Shown piece after piece: positions 46,101 through 54,689 of a stretch of DNA of 64,000 nucleotides. How positions within the stretch are numbered: position 1 is the stretch's first letter; each line of letters begins with the position of its first letter. Under the pieces are notes generated by a model. The model had not been told where the DNA came from. It made no database searches and saw only the letters and a program-made list of their open reading frames with translations. A program made the translations under genes and the position numbers. Source of the stretch: Paenarthrobacter ilicis (GTDB taxonomy: Bacteria; Actinomycetota; Actinomycetes; Actinomycetales; Micrococcaceae); NCBI RefSeq assembly GCF_016907545.1, contig NZ_JAFBCD010000001.1, forward strand, positions 2,542,001 through 2,606,000, in the 5' to 3' direction.

Positions 46101-47193
46101 GACACTGGCAGACCTGCCGGTAGCAGGCCGGGTTCTGCACCTCATCAAAGCAGAAATGGAACGCCGGCGGAGCTCACCATCCGTTACCGGGGCCAACCCG
46201 CCACTGGCTCTTCTCATCAGTGGCTGGTGCTCATGGGTCACCACGGCCCGCAACGGACAGTACAGCTGGATGGAGGAGACTCTGCATGACATAGTCCGCG
46301 ACGGCCCGTCGAGAGGCATCTCGGTCCTCATCTCCGGTGGGCGGGAGCTTCTTGGCTCCCGCATGTTCGGGGAAATCGCAAGCCGTGCATATTTCCCCTG
46401 TGGATCAACGGATGAGTCCCGCTTCCATTGGCCGCGGTTACCGGACATGGCGTCTGTGGTGGGCAGGGCCGCCATCACAGGGGCGATCTCGGGAGGACGG
46501 ACGGAGGTGGCGCAGTTCAGGATGCCTCCGGCCACCGTGCCGTGGCCGTTCCGCGAACTCGAGGCTGCAAAATATGGGTTCCTCGTCCAGCCGCTGCCCT
46601 GGCCGGTCAGCAGCGGCAGCCTCAGTGTCACGTCAGGAGGCTCACGTGGCCCCCTGTGGGTCGGCGTCGGGGGTGATACAGCCAGCCCTGTGGCCTTGCC
46701 ATTACCCGACCGTGCAGTCTGCGCCGTACTGGGCAGCCCGCTTTCAGGGAAAAGCACGCTGCTGGAGTCCCTGCGAACACTCAATCCAGCTGTCCCTTGG
46801 CTGTTTCCCCAGGGTGATGGATTGAGGACTTCCTATGTCTGCTCACTGGCGCGACGGGCAACCGCGGGAGTTCTGGATCCCGACAGCATTTTGCAGATGG
46901 ACGACGCCGAGTTCCTGGACGCGCAGGGGCGGCAGGCGTTGGAAGCCTTATTCGGCAAAATCCGGGGAGTGGTCCTTGCAGCGACAACCGGAGCGTCGCT
47001 GGTCCACCAGATGCCGCTGGCCCACCAGATCAGAACGTCGGGATGCGGCGTGATTCTGCAGCCAAGGACACCGCACGACGCTGAACTGCTGGGCACGCGG
47101 GTGATTGCTGACCAATTGGGGCCAGCCGGGCGCGGCTACATCATTCAAAAGCGGAGAGTAACTCCGTTTCAAACCGCCGTCACGACTACTTAG
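43102..47193 (+). CDS. FHA-FtsK/SpoIIIE protein, orphan EccC/EssC-like motor
   Basis: A 1363-residue protein. An FHA domain (~95-175; RFTIGRGQAD, MSRQHAVLD) follows an N-terminal ubiquitin-like-sized region (~1-90). Two TM helices lie near 214-255. A first FtsK ATPase has an intact Walker A (GTTGAGKSGL, ~606) and Walker B (LILVIDEFRML). A second unit (~930-1150) is degenerate (GNDASGMS, no Lys). A third has GSPLSGKSTLL (~1210). This arrangement is that of the EccC/EssC motor of type VII secretion, with the FHA of the Firmicutes form. No WXG100, EccB, EccD or MycP gene is adjacent. The ATG at 43102 follows GGAAGGGA. It may export a distant substrate or act as a DNA translocase. Confidence 0.8.
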   Translation: MALECTLVRTPASGVAALPQELTIAVPAGTPGETVQALIREAYGTGLLNVAGQPLANLSVGTPPLVHGAVVVDGAVVDSYPGQSFPKPDAAPLPLMLLTHSGPAAGSIFSLERGRFTIGRGQADITVPDAGMSRQHAVLDISGTAMMLSTLKGAASTFLEGRPVRRQSPVSSASKIRCANSDFGIEPGATASDALRHQAGFSVERPLEVQHDSPERNRAALVALAGAPIIAGIALLIFTGSWMFLGFTAISALTMLLPVLSGRKGRRDRAQAVARAVCADVKRRERCSPSAAELVMSCLGSKDLPGLTAADTEGGLDGRPEKGIPNEPEPGAGRTGWIRLGTAEAVANIRLLPHDPGFRPPSIGRAALTLDPRQNAVNLQGPQHHVDALLRFMLMQFASQPGSEKEQVIVVGPVHRLPLCARFLPGTHLATNHASALSLLRGRTGKTRGGKTKGQLILIDDHPQIHTGSMPPLVETFHQAGWRVIDASAARTFGGTSITLETSGTSATLDNGEGPRTFTPDLVPATVFDAFCRRAAARAPAGADVLPGIPDRCTLEDLLGMGPRHVLRRWEHSPRKEGLVAAVGRGSDRTMTFDFHRDGPHLLVAGTTGAGKSGLLRTLVASMALTYPPDHTTFLLVDFKGGSGLGALSGLPHCVGFLTDLGEHQLDRTLTSLRAEVKHREKELALANVVDLAQYQRSTLQTSSPLPYLILVIDEFRMLVDDAPGALRELMRLATIGRSLGIHLVMATQRPQGALTSDIRANVTSSIALRVQSEADSHDVIGHKAAALISVDLPGRAFFAKASSAPEEFQTATMDGSAAADHFPAMPPPVVQCTQEALERCGFFAESGTTVGRSPGGPAATENEMERVVRITRGLWAGSGKQPPRPPVAPSLPAALSWAEEVAGTDGDDPSEAAAAVSAEALMLGLVDVPAQQSVNPLLWSPWVDGHLALIGNDASGMSQCFRAVAAMVVSHRSRPHVYALDGAGLLDDIASDEVLGARATLADLPVAGRVLHLIKAEMERRRSSPSVTGANPPLALLISGWCSWVTTARNGQYSWMEETLHDIVRDGPSRGISVLISGGRELLGSRMFGEIASRAYFPCGSTDESRFHWPRLPDMASVVGRAAITGAISGGRTEVAQFRMPPATVPWPFRELEAAKYGFLVQPLPWPVSSGSLSVTSGGSRGPLWVGVGGDTASPVALPLPDRAVCAVLGSPLSGKSTLLESLRTLNPAVPWLFPQGDGLRTSYVCSLARRATAGVLDPDSILQMDDAEFLDAQGRQALEALFGKIRGVVLAATTGASLVHQMPLAHQIRTSGCGVILQPRTPHDAELLGTRVIADQLGPAGRGYIIQKRRVTPFQTAVTTT

Positions 47194-47690
47194 AGGGCTG
47201 CGGATGTGCCGCCTGTGCGTGAGGCGTAAGCGATGACATCTTTCTGGAAGAGGAACACGATGGCAGCCAACGGGGGCACAATCATCGCCAGGCCGGGCAG
47301 AATCAGGCCACCCGTGAGCGTTGGAAAGCCAATAGTGAGAACAAAAAGCTGCGCTACCAAAGCAGCTGCGCGCGTCCATCGGTATCCGCGGAAAAGATAA
47401 TGCCCCACCGCAAACAACCACGCGGAGAACGCCAGGAGCAGCCCCAGGGTGAAGATGGCCCCCCAAAACGTCAATACCGGGGCGCCGCTGATCAGCTCAA
47501 AGGCGTACCAGGCGGCGGCGCCCAGGAGCGCGAGAGCCTCGAGAAGGACAACGACGGAGATTACTGCGATACCAAGTGGCTTGCCTTCGGCACGGTTAAG
47601 GCCGGACGAAGCTGTTGTGGAGGTTGCAGAGGGCTCTTCTCCGTCAGGTTCCGGAGCGGATGAGGCAGGGTTTACGGGAGGTCTTGACAC
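47190..47690 (-). CDS. Small integral membrane protein, unknown
   Basis: A 166-residue protein with a Pro/Ser/Thr-rich N-terminus (~1-35) and four hydrophobic helices (IAVISVVVLLEALALLGAAAW, FWGAIFTLGLLLAFSAWLF, AALVAQLFVLTIGF, LAMIVPPLAAIVFLF). No catalytic motif is seen. It converges with the FtsK-like gene, overlapping its stop by four bases, and points away from whiB1. It is similar in kind to the small four-helix proteins common in Micrococcaceae. Confidence 0.72.
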   Translation of the reverse strand: MSRPPVNPASSAPEPDGEEPSATSTTASSGLNRAEGKPLGIAVISVVVLLEALALLGAAAWYAFELISGAPVLTFWGAIFTLGLLLAFSAWLFAVGHYLFRGYRWTRAAALVAQLFVLTIGFPTLTGGLILPGLAMIVPPLAAIVFLFQKDVIAYASRTGGTSAAL

Positions 47691-47830
47691 ACTGGCACAC
47701 TACCGGAGATAGTCATCTAGCAGTGAGGGCACTGGCGACTGATGTGATGCATCGCTCACGGATTCCGGGCATTTCAACCTCTAACACCCCTTGTTTACAA
47801 GGCGTTAACATGAAACGCTTGACTCAGACG

Positions 47831-47865
47831 ACCAAGGGGGCCCATGCGGGCCCCTTTCCTTTGGT
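47831..47865 (+). promoter_or_regulatory. Hairpin in the whiB1 leader
   Basis: GGGGCCC (47837-47843), loop ATGC, GGGCCCC (47848-47854), with flanking AA/TT pairing, in the 238-base gap before whiB1. It could be an attenuator if transcription starts upstream. No T run follows, so simple termination is uncertain. The rest of the gap holds the CRP-like site and no gene. Confidence 0.45.
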
Positions 47866-47871
47866 ACCTCT

Positions 47872-47887
47872 CGTGAATGTTTTCACA
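47872..47887 (+). promoter_or_regulatory. CRP/GlxR-type cAMP-receptor binding site upstream of whiB1
   Basis: cGTGA-ATGTTT-TCACa, matching the CRP-family consensus TGTGA-N6-TCACA at nine of ten half-site positions. The centre is about 49 bases before the whiB1 start codon. The M. tuberculosis whiB1 promoter is a known CRP (Rv3676) target. Confidence 0.75.
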
Positions 47888-47928
47888 AAAGGGCCTACTA
47901 GTTCTCACGAATGGAGTGACTGATCAGC

Positions 47929-48177
47929 ATGGATTGGCGTAATCGCGCAGCCTGCCTCGAAAAGGACCCGGAGCTCTTCTTCCCAGTCGGCAACACGGGG
48001 CCAGCACTTCTCCAGATCGAGGAAGCAAAAAGCGTCTGCCGTCGTTGCCCGGTTGTGGACACCTGCCTGCAGTGGGCTTTGGAGTCCGGCCAGGACGCCG
48101 GAGTCTGGGGCGGCATGAGTGAAGACGAGCGCCGCGCCCTGAAGCGTCGCGCCGCCAGGGCACGTCGCGCGTCCTGA
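47929..48177 (+). CDS. whiB1: Transcriptional regulator WhiB1
   Basis: An 82-residue Wbl protein that nearly repeats mycobacterial WhiB1. MDWRNRAAC starts the protein and the four cluster cysteines are at 9, 37, 40 and 46 (CRRC). The turn GVWGG and the basic DNA-binding tail RRALKRRAARARRAS follow. WhiB1 binds an NO-sensitive 4Fe-4S cluster and the sigma-A region 4. The next gene is a convergent pdtaS, the same pairing as Rv3219/Rv3220c. Confidence 0.94.
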   Translation: MDWRNRAACLEKDPELFFPVGNTGPALLQIEEAKSVCRRCPVVDTCLQWALESGQDAGVWGGMSEDERRALKRRAARARRAS

Positions 48178-48190
48178 CATACCAAGTGTG

Positions 48191-48230
48191 GACGGAAGGC
48201 CGTGGACCCCGGGGTCCACGGCCTTCCGTC
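48191..48230. terminator. Bidirectional terminator between whiB1 and pdtaS
   Basis: A 40-base perfect palindrome; the left arm GACGGAAGGCCGTGGACCCC (48191-48210) is mirrored by 48211-48230. ATTTAAT follows. It separates convergent genes. Confidence 0.85.
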
Positions 48231-48267
48231 ATTTAATCACCATGATCCAAGACCACACCAGCGGTGA

Positions 48268-49743
48268 TCAGGTACGGGCAAGGTTCAGGTTCAACACAAT
48301 TTCGACGGCGGTGCCGCCACCTTCCCGGGGTCGCCACTGAATGGACCCTCCGAGCTCGCTCGTGACCAGCGTCCGCACGATCTGCAAGCCCAGGCCCTCG
48401 GTGTACTGCCCCTCCGGCAGGCCGATGCCGTCGTCGGCAATTGTCACTGTCAGGAATTCGTCGTCACCATCACCAGCGGCCCGATCGGCCAACAACCACA
48501 CGGTTCCCGTGCGATCCTCCAGGCCGTGCTCGACAGCGTTCGTCACGAGTTCATTGATGACCAGCGCCAAAGGCGTTGCGAAATCACTTGGCAATTCCCC
48601 AAAGAGGCCTGATCGCTCGGTCCGCACCTGCTGGGATGGCGATGCCACCTCGGCAGACAGACGGAACTGGCGTCCGATGAGTTCATCAAAATCAACGCTT
48701 TGAGTCAGCCCTTGCGACAGCGTCTCATGGACCAGCGCAATGGTGGCAACTCGCCGCATGGCCTGCTCCAGGCCTTGTTTGGCCTCATCGCTGACCATGC
48801 GGCGGGACTGCATCCGCAACAGCGCGGCCACTGTCTGAAGATTGTTCTTGACCCTGTGATGGATCTCCCTGATGGTGGCGTCCTTGGTCACCAATTCCAT
48901 CTCCCGCCTACGCAGTTCCGAGACGTCACGGCAGAGGACCAGCGCACCGAAGCGTTGCTGCTCATCACGCAGGGGTATGGCACGCAGTGACAGGCTGACT
49001 CCCCTTGACTCAATCTCGCTGCGCCACGGCATCCGCCCGGTCACCACCAAGGGCAGGGTCTCGTCAACCATTCTTCTGTCCTTGAGCAGCCCTGCAGTCA
49101 CTTCGGCAAGCGAGCGGCCTTCCAGCGACTCAACTTCACCCAGCCTTCGGAATGCTGAAACCCCGTTGGGACTGGCGTATTGCACCACGCCCTCGGCATC
49201 CAGCCTGATGAGCCCATCGCCCACACGCGGCGCTCCCCGCCGCGACCCCGTGGGAGAGGCGAAATCGGGCCACAATCCCAGTGTTCCCATCCGGAGGAGG
49301 TCGTAGGCGCACTGCCGGTAGGTCAGTTCCAACCGTGACGGCATTCGTGAACTGGACAAGTCCATGTGCGAGGTGACCACGGCGAGCGTCCTGCCGTTGC
49401 GGACCATGGGTACGGCCTCGACCCGGAGAGCCATCTCGCTGCTCCAGCTGGTTTCGCTGGAGCGTTCAATGGACCGGCTGTTCCACGCTTTCTCCACCAA
49501 AGGCCTGAGGTCGGATCGAATGCCCTCGCCCACGAAGTCCGCGTGAAACACCGTGTGCGATGTTGATGGGCGTACGTGGGCGAGGGCTATGTACCCGAAT
49601 TCCGGGTGCGGAAACCACAGCGCCAGGTCTGCGAAGGCCAAGTCGGCCACCATTTGCCAGTCACCGACAAGGAGGTGCAGCCATTCGGCATCTCCAGGCC
49701 CGAAATCAGCGTGTTCCCTGATGGGGTCTGTAAAGATTGCCAC
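48268..49743 (-). CDS. pdtaS: Sensor histidine kinase PdtaS
   Basis: A 491-residue soluble kinase. A GAF domain (~1-150) and a PAS domain (~175-280; GLIRLDAEGVVQYASPNGV) precede a HisKA_2 dimerisation helix with the phospho-acceptor His in IREIHHRVKNNLQT. The HATPase has its N box in LVINELVTNAVEHG and G boxes DDGIGLPEG and GLGLQIV. This is the architecture of PdtaS (Rv3220c), which phosphorylates the ANTAR regulator PdtaR that binds nascent RNA. No TM helix is seen. GTG 49743 is preceded by GGAGG. pdtaR is not in the window. Confidence 0.92.
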   Translation of the reverse strand: MAIFTDPIREHADFGPGDAEWLHLLVGDWQMVADLAFADLALWFPHPEFGYIALAHVRPSTSHTVFHADFVGEGIRSDLRPLVEKAWNSRSIERSSETSWSSEMALRVEAVPMVRNGRTLAVVTSHMDLSSSRMPSRLELTYRQCAYDLLRMGTLGLWPDFASPTGSRRGAPRVGDGLIRLDAEGVVQYASPNGVSAFRRLGEVESLEGRSLAEVTAGLLKDRRMVDETLPLVVTGRMPWRSEIESRGVSLSLRAIPLRDEQQRFGALVLCRDVSELRRREMELVTKDATIREIHHRVKNNLQTVAALLRMQSRRMVSDEAKQGLEQAMRRVATIALVHETLSQGLTQSVDFDELIGRQFRLSAEVASPSQQVRTERSGLFGELPSDFATPLALVINELVTNAVEHGLEDRTGTVWLLADRAAGDGDDEFLTVTIADDGIGLPEGQYTEGLGLQIVRTLVTSELGGSIQWRPREGGGTAVEIVLNLNLART

Positions 49744-49775
49744 TGCACCTCCATTTGCGACGCCGGGTGTTGCCC

Positions 49776-52700
49776 CTAGCGTCGAACGATTGACCTCAAG
49801 AGCCTTAATGCTACCGATAGTGAAGCCATGTCATCGGCTTCGAGGGCGTTCACCTCATCAAACATGGTCTTCGCCCGGCCCAGTTGCTCGGCATTCTGCG
49901 CCTCCCAGTCGCCCAGGCGATCCTCGGCCGAGGTTCCGTCCTGCGTCGACTCAAGGACCGACGTCGTCATGTCCGCCACCGTTGAGTAGAGGTCATCCCG
50001 CAGCGCGGCGCGTGCAAGGGCCTGCCAACGGTCGTCGCGGGGAAGGGAACTGATTCTTTCCAGCAGCGAATCCACGTGGAACCGGTTGAACACCGTGTAG
50101 TAGACGTGCGCTACGTCCTCAACGCTTTCATTACCGGCACGGGCAATCCGTGCAACGTCAAGAAGCGCGTAGCTTTCGAACAGCTCCGCCCACCTGTGAG
50201 CGAGGTTATCGGGCAGTTCCCACCCCTGTGCCTTCTCCAGCCAGCCCGCAATGCGCACCTTGTCCTCGCCGCGCAGGTAATTCACCAGCTTTGTACGCAG
50301 CGGGGCGAGCATGGGCTTGTAGGCATCCACCACGTCGGCGATGGGTTGGGACGCCATGCCCTGGCCGAGGACCCAGCGCACCGCACGGTCAAGCAACCTG
50401 CGGATATCCAGGTGTACTTCGCTCCAGTGCTCCGTGGGGAATGACGCCGGCAAAGCGTTGAGTTCGGCAACCATGGGGTCGAGGTCAAAGATCTCGCGCA
50501 AGGCCACGAACGCCTTGGCCACGGCGACTTCGTTTGCGGACGTCTCTTCGATGGCCCTGAAAGCGAAGGTGATACCACCGAGGTTGATGATGTCGTTGGC
50601 AACCACCGTGGCGATGATTTCACGCCTCAGCGGATGCGAGTCCAGTTCGGCGTCGAACTTCTCCCGAAGCTGCTTCGGGAAATATTCGCGGATGGTATCT
50701 GCGAACCAAGGATCATCGGAAAGGTTGCTGTCCCGGAGTGCAGCCCCAAGTTCGATCTTGGCGTAGGCAGCCAGAACGGCCAGCTCAGGGGACGTCAGGC
50801 CTTGGCCCTGCTCCAACCGGGCCCGAAGGGTGTCGGTGGTGGGCAATGCCTCGAGGTCCCTCTTCAAGTCCGCGGACTTCTCCAGCCAGTCCATGAGACG
50901 TTCGTAGCTGGGGCTCCACTCGGAGACACGCGTGCGGTCGTTGAGTAGGAGGATGTTCTGGTCAATGTTGTCCTTCAGGACCAGCCGCCCGACTTCGTCG
51001 GTCATGTCAGCCAGGAAGGAAGCACGCTCACTGGCGTCCAGTTTTCCGGCCGCCACCATCCGGTCAACGAAGATCTTGATGTTGACTTCATGGTCCGAGC
51101 AATCCACACCGGCCGAGTTGTCAATGGCGTCAGTGTTGAGGATGACACCTTGAAGAGCAGCCTCGATGCGCCCGCGCTGGGTCAGCCCAAGGTTTCCACC
51201 CTCGCCAACCACCTTGACCCGGAGGTCGCGTCCATCCACCCGGATGGCGTCGTTGGCTTTGTCCCCAACGGCTGCGTGGGTCTCTGTGCTGGCCTTGACG
51301 TAGGTGCCGATGCCGCCATTGTAGAGAAGGTCTGCCGGCGCCAGCAGGATCGCACGGAGTAGCTCCGGCGGGCTCAGCTGGGTCGTTCCCTCGGGCAGGC
51401 CCAGCGCTTTGCGCGCCTGCTCGGAAACGGGGATAACCTTCGCGGAGCGCGGGAAGACGCCGCCGCCTGCGCTGATGAGCGAACGGTCGTAGTCGTCCCA
51501 CGACGAGCGCGGCAGGGCGAACAGCCGCTCCCTTTCGGCAAACGAAGAAGCTGCATCCGGTGTGGGATCCAGGAAGATGTGGCGGTGGTCGAAGGCAGCC
51601 AGCAGCCTGATGTGCTGTGACAGCAGCATGCCGTTTCCGAAGACGTCGCCGGACATGTCTCCGACGCCCACTACGGTGAACTCATCCGTCTGCGTATCAA
51701 GGTCAAGCTCACTGAAGTGGCGCTTTACCGACTCCCATGCACCGCGGGCGGTGATACCCATGGCCTTATGGTCGTAACCTACAGAACCACCCGAGGCGAA
51801 GGCATCTCCCAGCCAGAAGCCGTACTCTGCTGCGAGGCCGTTGGCCGTGTCGGAGAAGGTCGCGGTGCCCTTGTCAGCGGCAACCACAAGGTAAGAATCA
51901 TCGCCGTCGTGCCGGACGACGTCCGACGGCGGCACAAGCCGCTCTTCCTCCCCTGACGTGACGAGGTTGTCGGTGATGTCCAGGAGTCCCCGGATGAATG
52001 TCTTGTAGCTTTCAATGCCTTCAGCCATCCAGGCTGCGCGGTCCACGGCCGGATTGGGAAGTTTCTTCGCGAAGAAGCCACCCTTGGCTCCGGTGGGGAC
52101 GATCACCGCGTTCTTCACGGTCTGGGCTTTCACCAAACCAAGGATTTCGGTACGGAAGTCCTCGCGTCGGTCAGACCAGCGGAGTCCACCCCGGGCCACC
52201 TTGCCGAAGCGCAGGTGAACACCTTCCACGCGTGGGGAGTACACCCAGATTTCGAACATCGGCCGCGGGAAGGGAAGCCCGTCAATCGACGTGGGATCCA
52301 GCTTGAAACTGACGTAGCCCTTGTTTTGGAAGTAGTTGGTCCGGAGGGTCGACTCGATCAAATTAACGAAGGTCCGCAGGACACGGTCCGCATCCAGTGT
52401 TGCGACCTGATCGATGGATTCCGTGAGGGCCAACCGCGCTTCAGCCTGTCGCTGGGGGCGCTCATCCTCGGGGACACTCGGATCGAACCGGGCAGAGAAC
52501 AGGTGGTTCAGTCCACGGGCAACTTCAGGGTTGCCCAGAAGGGTGTCGGCAATGAACCCGAAGGAATTGGTGTTGCCCATCTGGCGCATGTACTTCGCGT
52601 AGGCACGGAGCATCACCACCTGCTGCCAGTGCATTCCTTCACGGAGTACCAAGCGGTCGAAATTGTCCGATTCCACCGATCCGGTAAGGGCAGCCCCGAA

Positions 52701-54632
52701 GGCTTCGCTGAGGAGCTCACCGGTCCCCACCGGGTCAACACCGCTGGGGTACTTCAGTCCCAGGTCGTAAAGGAAGAAATCCCTGTTGTCTGCCGTCTCA
52801 ATCTCAAACGGCCGCTCGTCCAGGACCTCCAGGCCCAAATTGTGGAAGTACGGGAGGATCTGGCTGAGGCTCTTGGGCTCCATGAGATACAGCTTGACGC
52901 GGGCATCCTCTTCCAAGGATTCGCCTGCGCCCGCGGGAAGGTAGACGTGCACGCCGGGCTTGGTGTTCTTGGTGTCCAGACCAGCGCGTTCTGCTTGCGC
53001 GCCGTACCTCTCAAACCTTCCGATGTCCTCCAGTGCATCTTCGACTTCGTAGTCCACGCGGTAGCTTGCCGGGAAGGCCTCAGCCCACAGCCCCGAAAGC
53101 AGTTCAGCTTCGGCGGCTGGACGATGTTCGCGCAGGACTTCGGAAATTCCTTCGCTCCAGGACCTTGATGCACGCATGAGCCGGTTTTCGAGCTCCTCGA
53201 CGTTGACGTCGGTGAGCTCAGCTGCGCGCGGGAGCCTGATCCTGAAAAAGACGCGGGCCAGTGCGGACTCTGTGATCCGTGCTTCGTAATCGATGCTCTC
53301 AGCCTGGAACGTCTCCCGAAGTTCCTGCTCAATGCGGAGACGGACGCTGGTGGTGTAACGGTCACGGGGCAGATATACCACCGCGGACATGAAGCGGCCG
53401 TAGATATCGGGGCGAAGGAACAGCTTGGTGCGGCGCCGCTCCTGCAGCCGCTGAATGCCGGTGGCTGTCGCCGCGAGATCCGGGATCTCGATCTGGAACA
53501 GTTCGTCGCGGGGATAGGTTTCAAGTATCCCCAGCAAATCCTTGCCCGAGTGCGAGTCGATGGGGAATCCGGCGTTGCGCAGGACTGCATCCACTTTGTC
53601 CCGGACAATGGGGATGTTCCGGACGGAACCGGTGTAAGCGCTGGTGGCAAACAAGCCAATGAAACGGCGCTCACCGTTGACGTTGCCCATGGCGTCAAAA
53701 CTCTTCACACCGATGTAGTCCAGGTAGGCGGGCCTGTGAACGGTGGAGCGGGAATTTGCTTTCGTAATGACCAGTGCGCGCTTTTCGCGGGCACGCTTGC
53801 GGCCAGCTTCCGTCAGGTGCTGTACCTGCCGTGTGGTGTCGCCTGCGCGCAGGAGGCCGAGGCCGCTGTCCTCCCTCAATTGAAGGACGTCTTCTCCGGA
53901 GTCATCGACGAGGTCGTACTCGCGGTAACCGAGGAAAGTGAAGTTGCCGTTGTCGAGCCACCGCAGGAGATCCTGCGCTTGCCGGAGCTCGGCCACCTGC
54001 TCGGGATGCGAAACGCTTCCGAGGGCTTCGGCCAACTCGAGGGCCTTACTGCGCATCCGCGGCCAGTCCTCGACTGCGGCCTTCACATCGCCCAGAACCC
54101 GGTGGAGACCTTCAATCAGTTGCTCCCGGACCTCGTCGCTGACCCGGTCAATCTCGACAGCAATCCATGACTCCATGTGGGAGGCGTTGTCGCCGTCTCC
54201 CAAGAGGTGGGCGATGCTGGGAAGGGCTGCGGTGTCGCCACTGGATATGCCCACATTGGACGGCACGCGGGAGGTGCCGGCAAGTTCCCCTGTGGTCCTG
54301 TTCCGGCTGACCACAAACAGCGGGTGCATCACCAAGCGGATGGCACAGTGCTGGCGGACCAGTTCGGCGTTCACCGAGTCAACCAGGAAAGGCATATCGT
54401 CACTGACAATGTAGACGACGCTTCGATCGGACTCCGTGTGGATGTCCACCACAGGATTTCCGGGGCGGCGGGACTGCGCCACCGTTTTGTGGTGGGTGGC
54501 CCTTGCTATGAGCGATTCAGGCGAGTAGGCCCTGGAATCCTCCTCAGCGAGGTGTTCATAGTAGTCACCGAAAAATCCTTCCCGGACAACTGCTGCATCG
54601 GACCGATCCTCCACGCTGGATCCTGACGACAT
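49776..54632 (-). CDS. gdh: NAD-specific glutamate dehydrogenase, 180-kDa class
   Basis: A 1618-residue enzyme of the L_180 class, which converts glutamate and NAD to 2-oxoglutarate and ammonia. The long N-terminal regulatory part (~1-700) includes the ACT-like segment VYIVSDDMPFLVDSVNAEL. The catalytic core (~720-1250) has the substrate region FGKVARGGLRWSDRREDFR, the conserved lysine in VPTGAKGGFFAKKLP, and a nucleotide fold with VVGVGDMSGDVFGNGM. The C-terminal helical domain follows. The length is typical. ATG 54632 is used, nine bases after GGAGG. It is a single gene, with 32 bases to the pdtaS start. Confidence 0.96.
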   Translation of the reverse strand: MSSGSSVEDRSDAAVVREGFFGDYYEHLAEEDSRAYSPESLIARATHHKTVAQSRRPGNPVVDIHTESDRSVVYIVSDDMPFLVDSVNAELVRQHCAIRLVMHPLFVVSRNRTTGELAGTSRVPSNVGISSGDTAALPSIAHLLGDGDNASHMESWIAVEIDRVSDEVREQLIEGLHRVLGDVKAAVEDWPRMRSKALELAEALGSVSHPEQVAELRQAQDLLRWLDNGNFTFLGYREYDLVDDSGEDVLQLREDSGLGLLRAGDTTRQVQHLTEAGRKRAREKRALVITKANSRSTVHRPAYLDYIGVKSFDAMGNVNGERRFIGLFATSAYTGSVRNIPIVRDKVDAVLRNAGFPIDSHSGKDLLGILETYPRDELFQIEIPDLAATATGIQRLQERRRTKLFLRPDIYGRFMSAVVYLPRDRYTTSVRLRIEQELRETFQAESIDYEARITESALARVFFRIRLPRAAELTDVNVEELENRLMRASRSWSEGISEVLREHRPAAEAELLSGLWAEAFPASYRVDYEVEDALEDIGRFERYGAQAERAGLDTKNTKPGVHVYLPAGAGESLEEDARVKLYLMEPKSLSQILPYFHNLGLEVLDERPFEIETADNRDFFLYDLGLKYPSGVDPVGTGELLSEAFGAALTGSVESDNFDRLVLREGMHWQQVVMLRAYAKYMRQMGNTNSFGFIADTLLGNPEVARGLNHLFSARFDPSVPEDERPQRQAEARLALTESIDQVATLDADRVLRTFVNLIESTLRTNYFQNKGYVSFKLDPTSIDGLPFPRPMFEIWVYSPRVEGVHLRFGKVARGGLRWSDRREDFRTEILGLVKAQTVKNAVIVPTGAKGGFFAKKLPNPAVDRAAWMAEGIESYKTFIRGLLDITDNLVTSGEEERLVPPSDVVRHDGDDSYLVVAADKGTATFSDTANGLAAEYGFWLGDAFASGGSVGYDHKAMGITARGAWESVKRHFSELDLDTQTDEFTVVGVGDMSGDVFGNGMLLSQHIRLLAAFDHRHIFLDPTPDAASSFAERERLFALPRSSWDDYDRSLISAGGGVFPRSAKVIPVSEQARKALGLPEGTTQLSPPELLRAILLAPADLLYNGGIGTYVKASTETHAAVGDKANDAIRVDGRDLRVKVVGEGGNLGLTQRGRIEAALQGVILNTDAIDNSAGVDCSDHEVNIKIFVDRMVAAGKLDASERASFLADMTDEVGRLVLKDNIDQNILLLNDRTRVSEWSPSYERLMDWLEKSADLKRDLEALPTTDTLRARLEQGQGLTSPELAVLAAYAKIELGAALRDSNLSDDPWFADTIREYFPKQLREKFDAELDSHPLRREIIATVVANDIINLGGITFAFRAIEETSANEVAVAKAFVALREIFDLDPMVAELNALPASFPTEHWSEVHLDIRRLLDRAVRWVLGQGMASQPIADVVDAYKPMLAPLRTKLVNYLRGEDKVRIAGWLEKAQGWELPDNLAHRWAELFESYALLDVARIARAGNESVEDVAHVYYTVFNRFHVDSLLERISSLPRDDRWQALARAALRDDLYSTVADMTTSVLESTQDGTSAEDRLGDWEAQNAEQLGRAKTMFDEVNALEADDMASLSVALRLLRSIVRR

Positions 54633-54689
54633 CGACAAACGCCTCCATCACAAGTTGATTGCTGCGACTCTGCAGCCCACATGGTGAGC

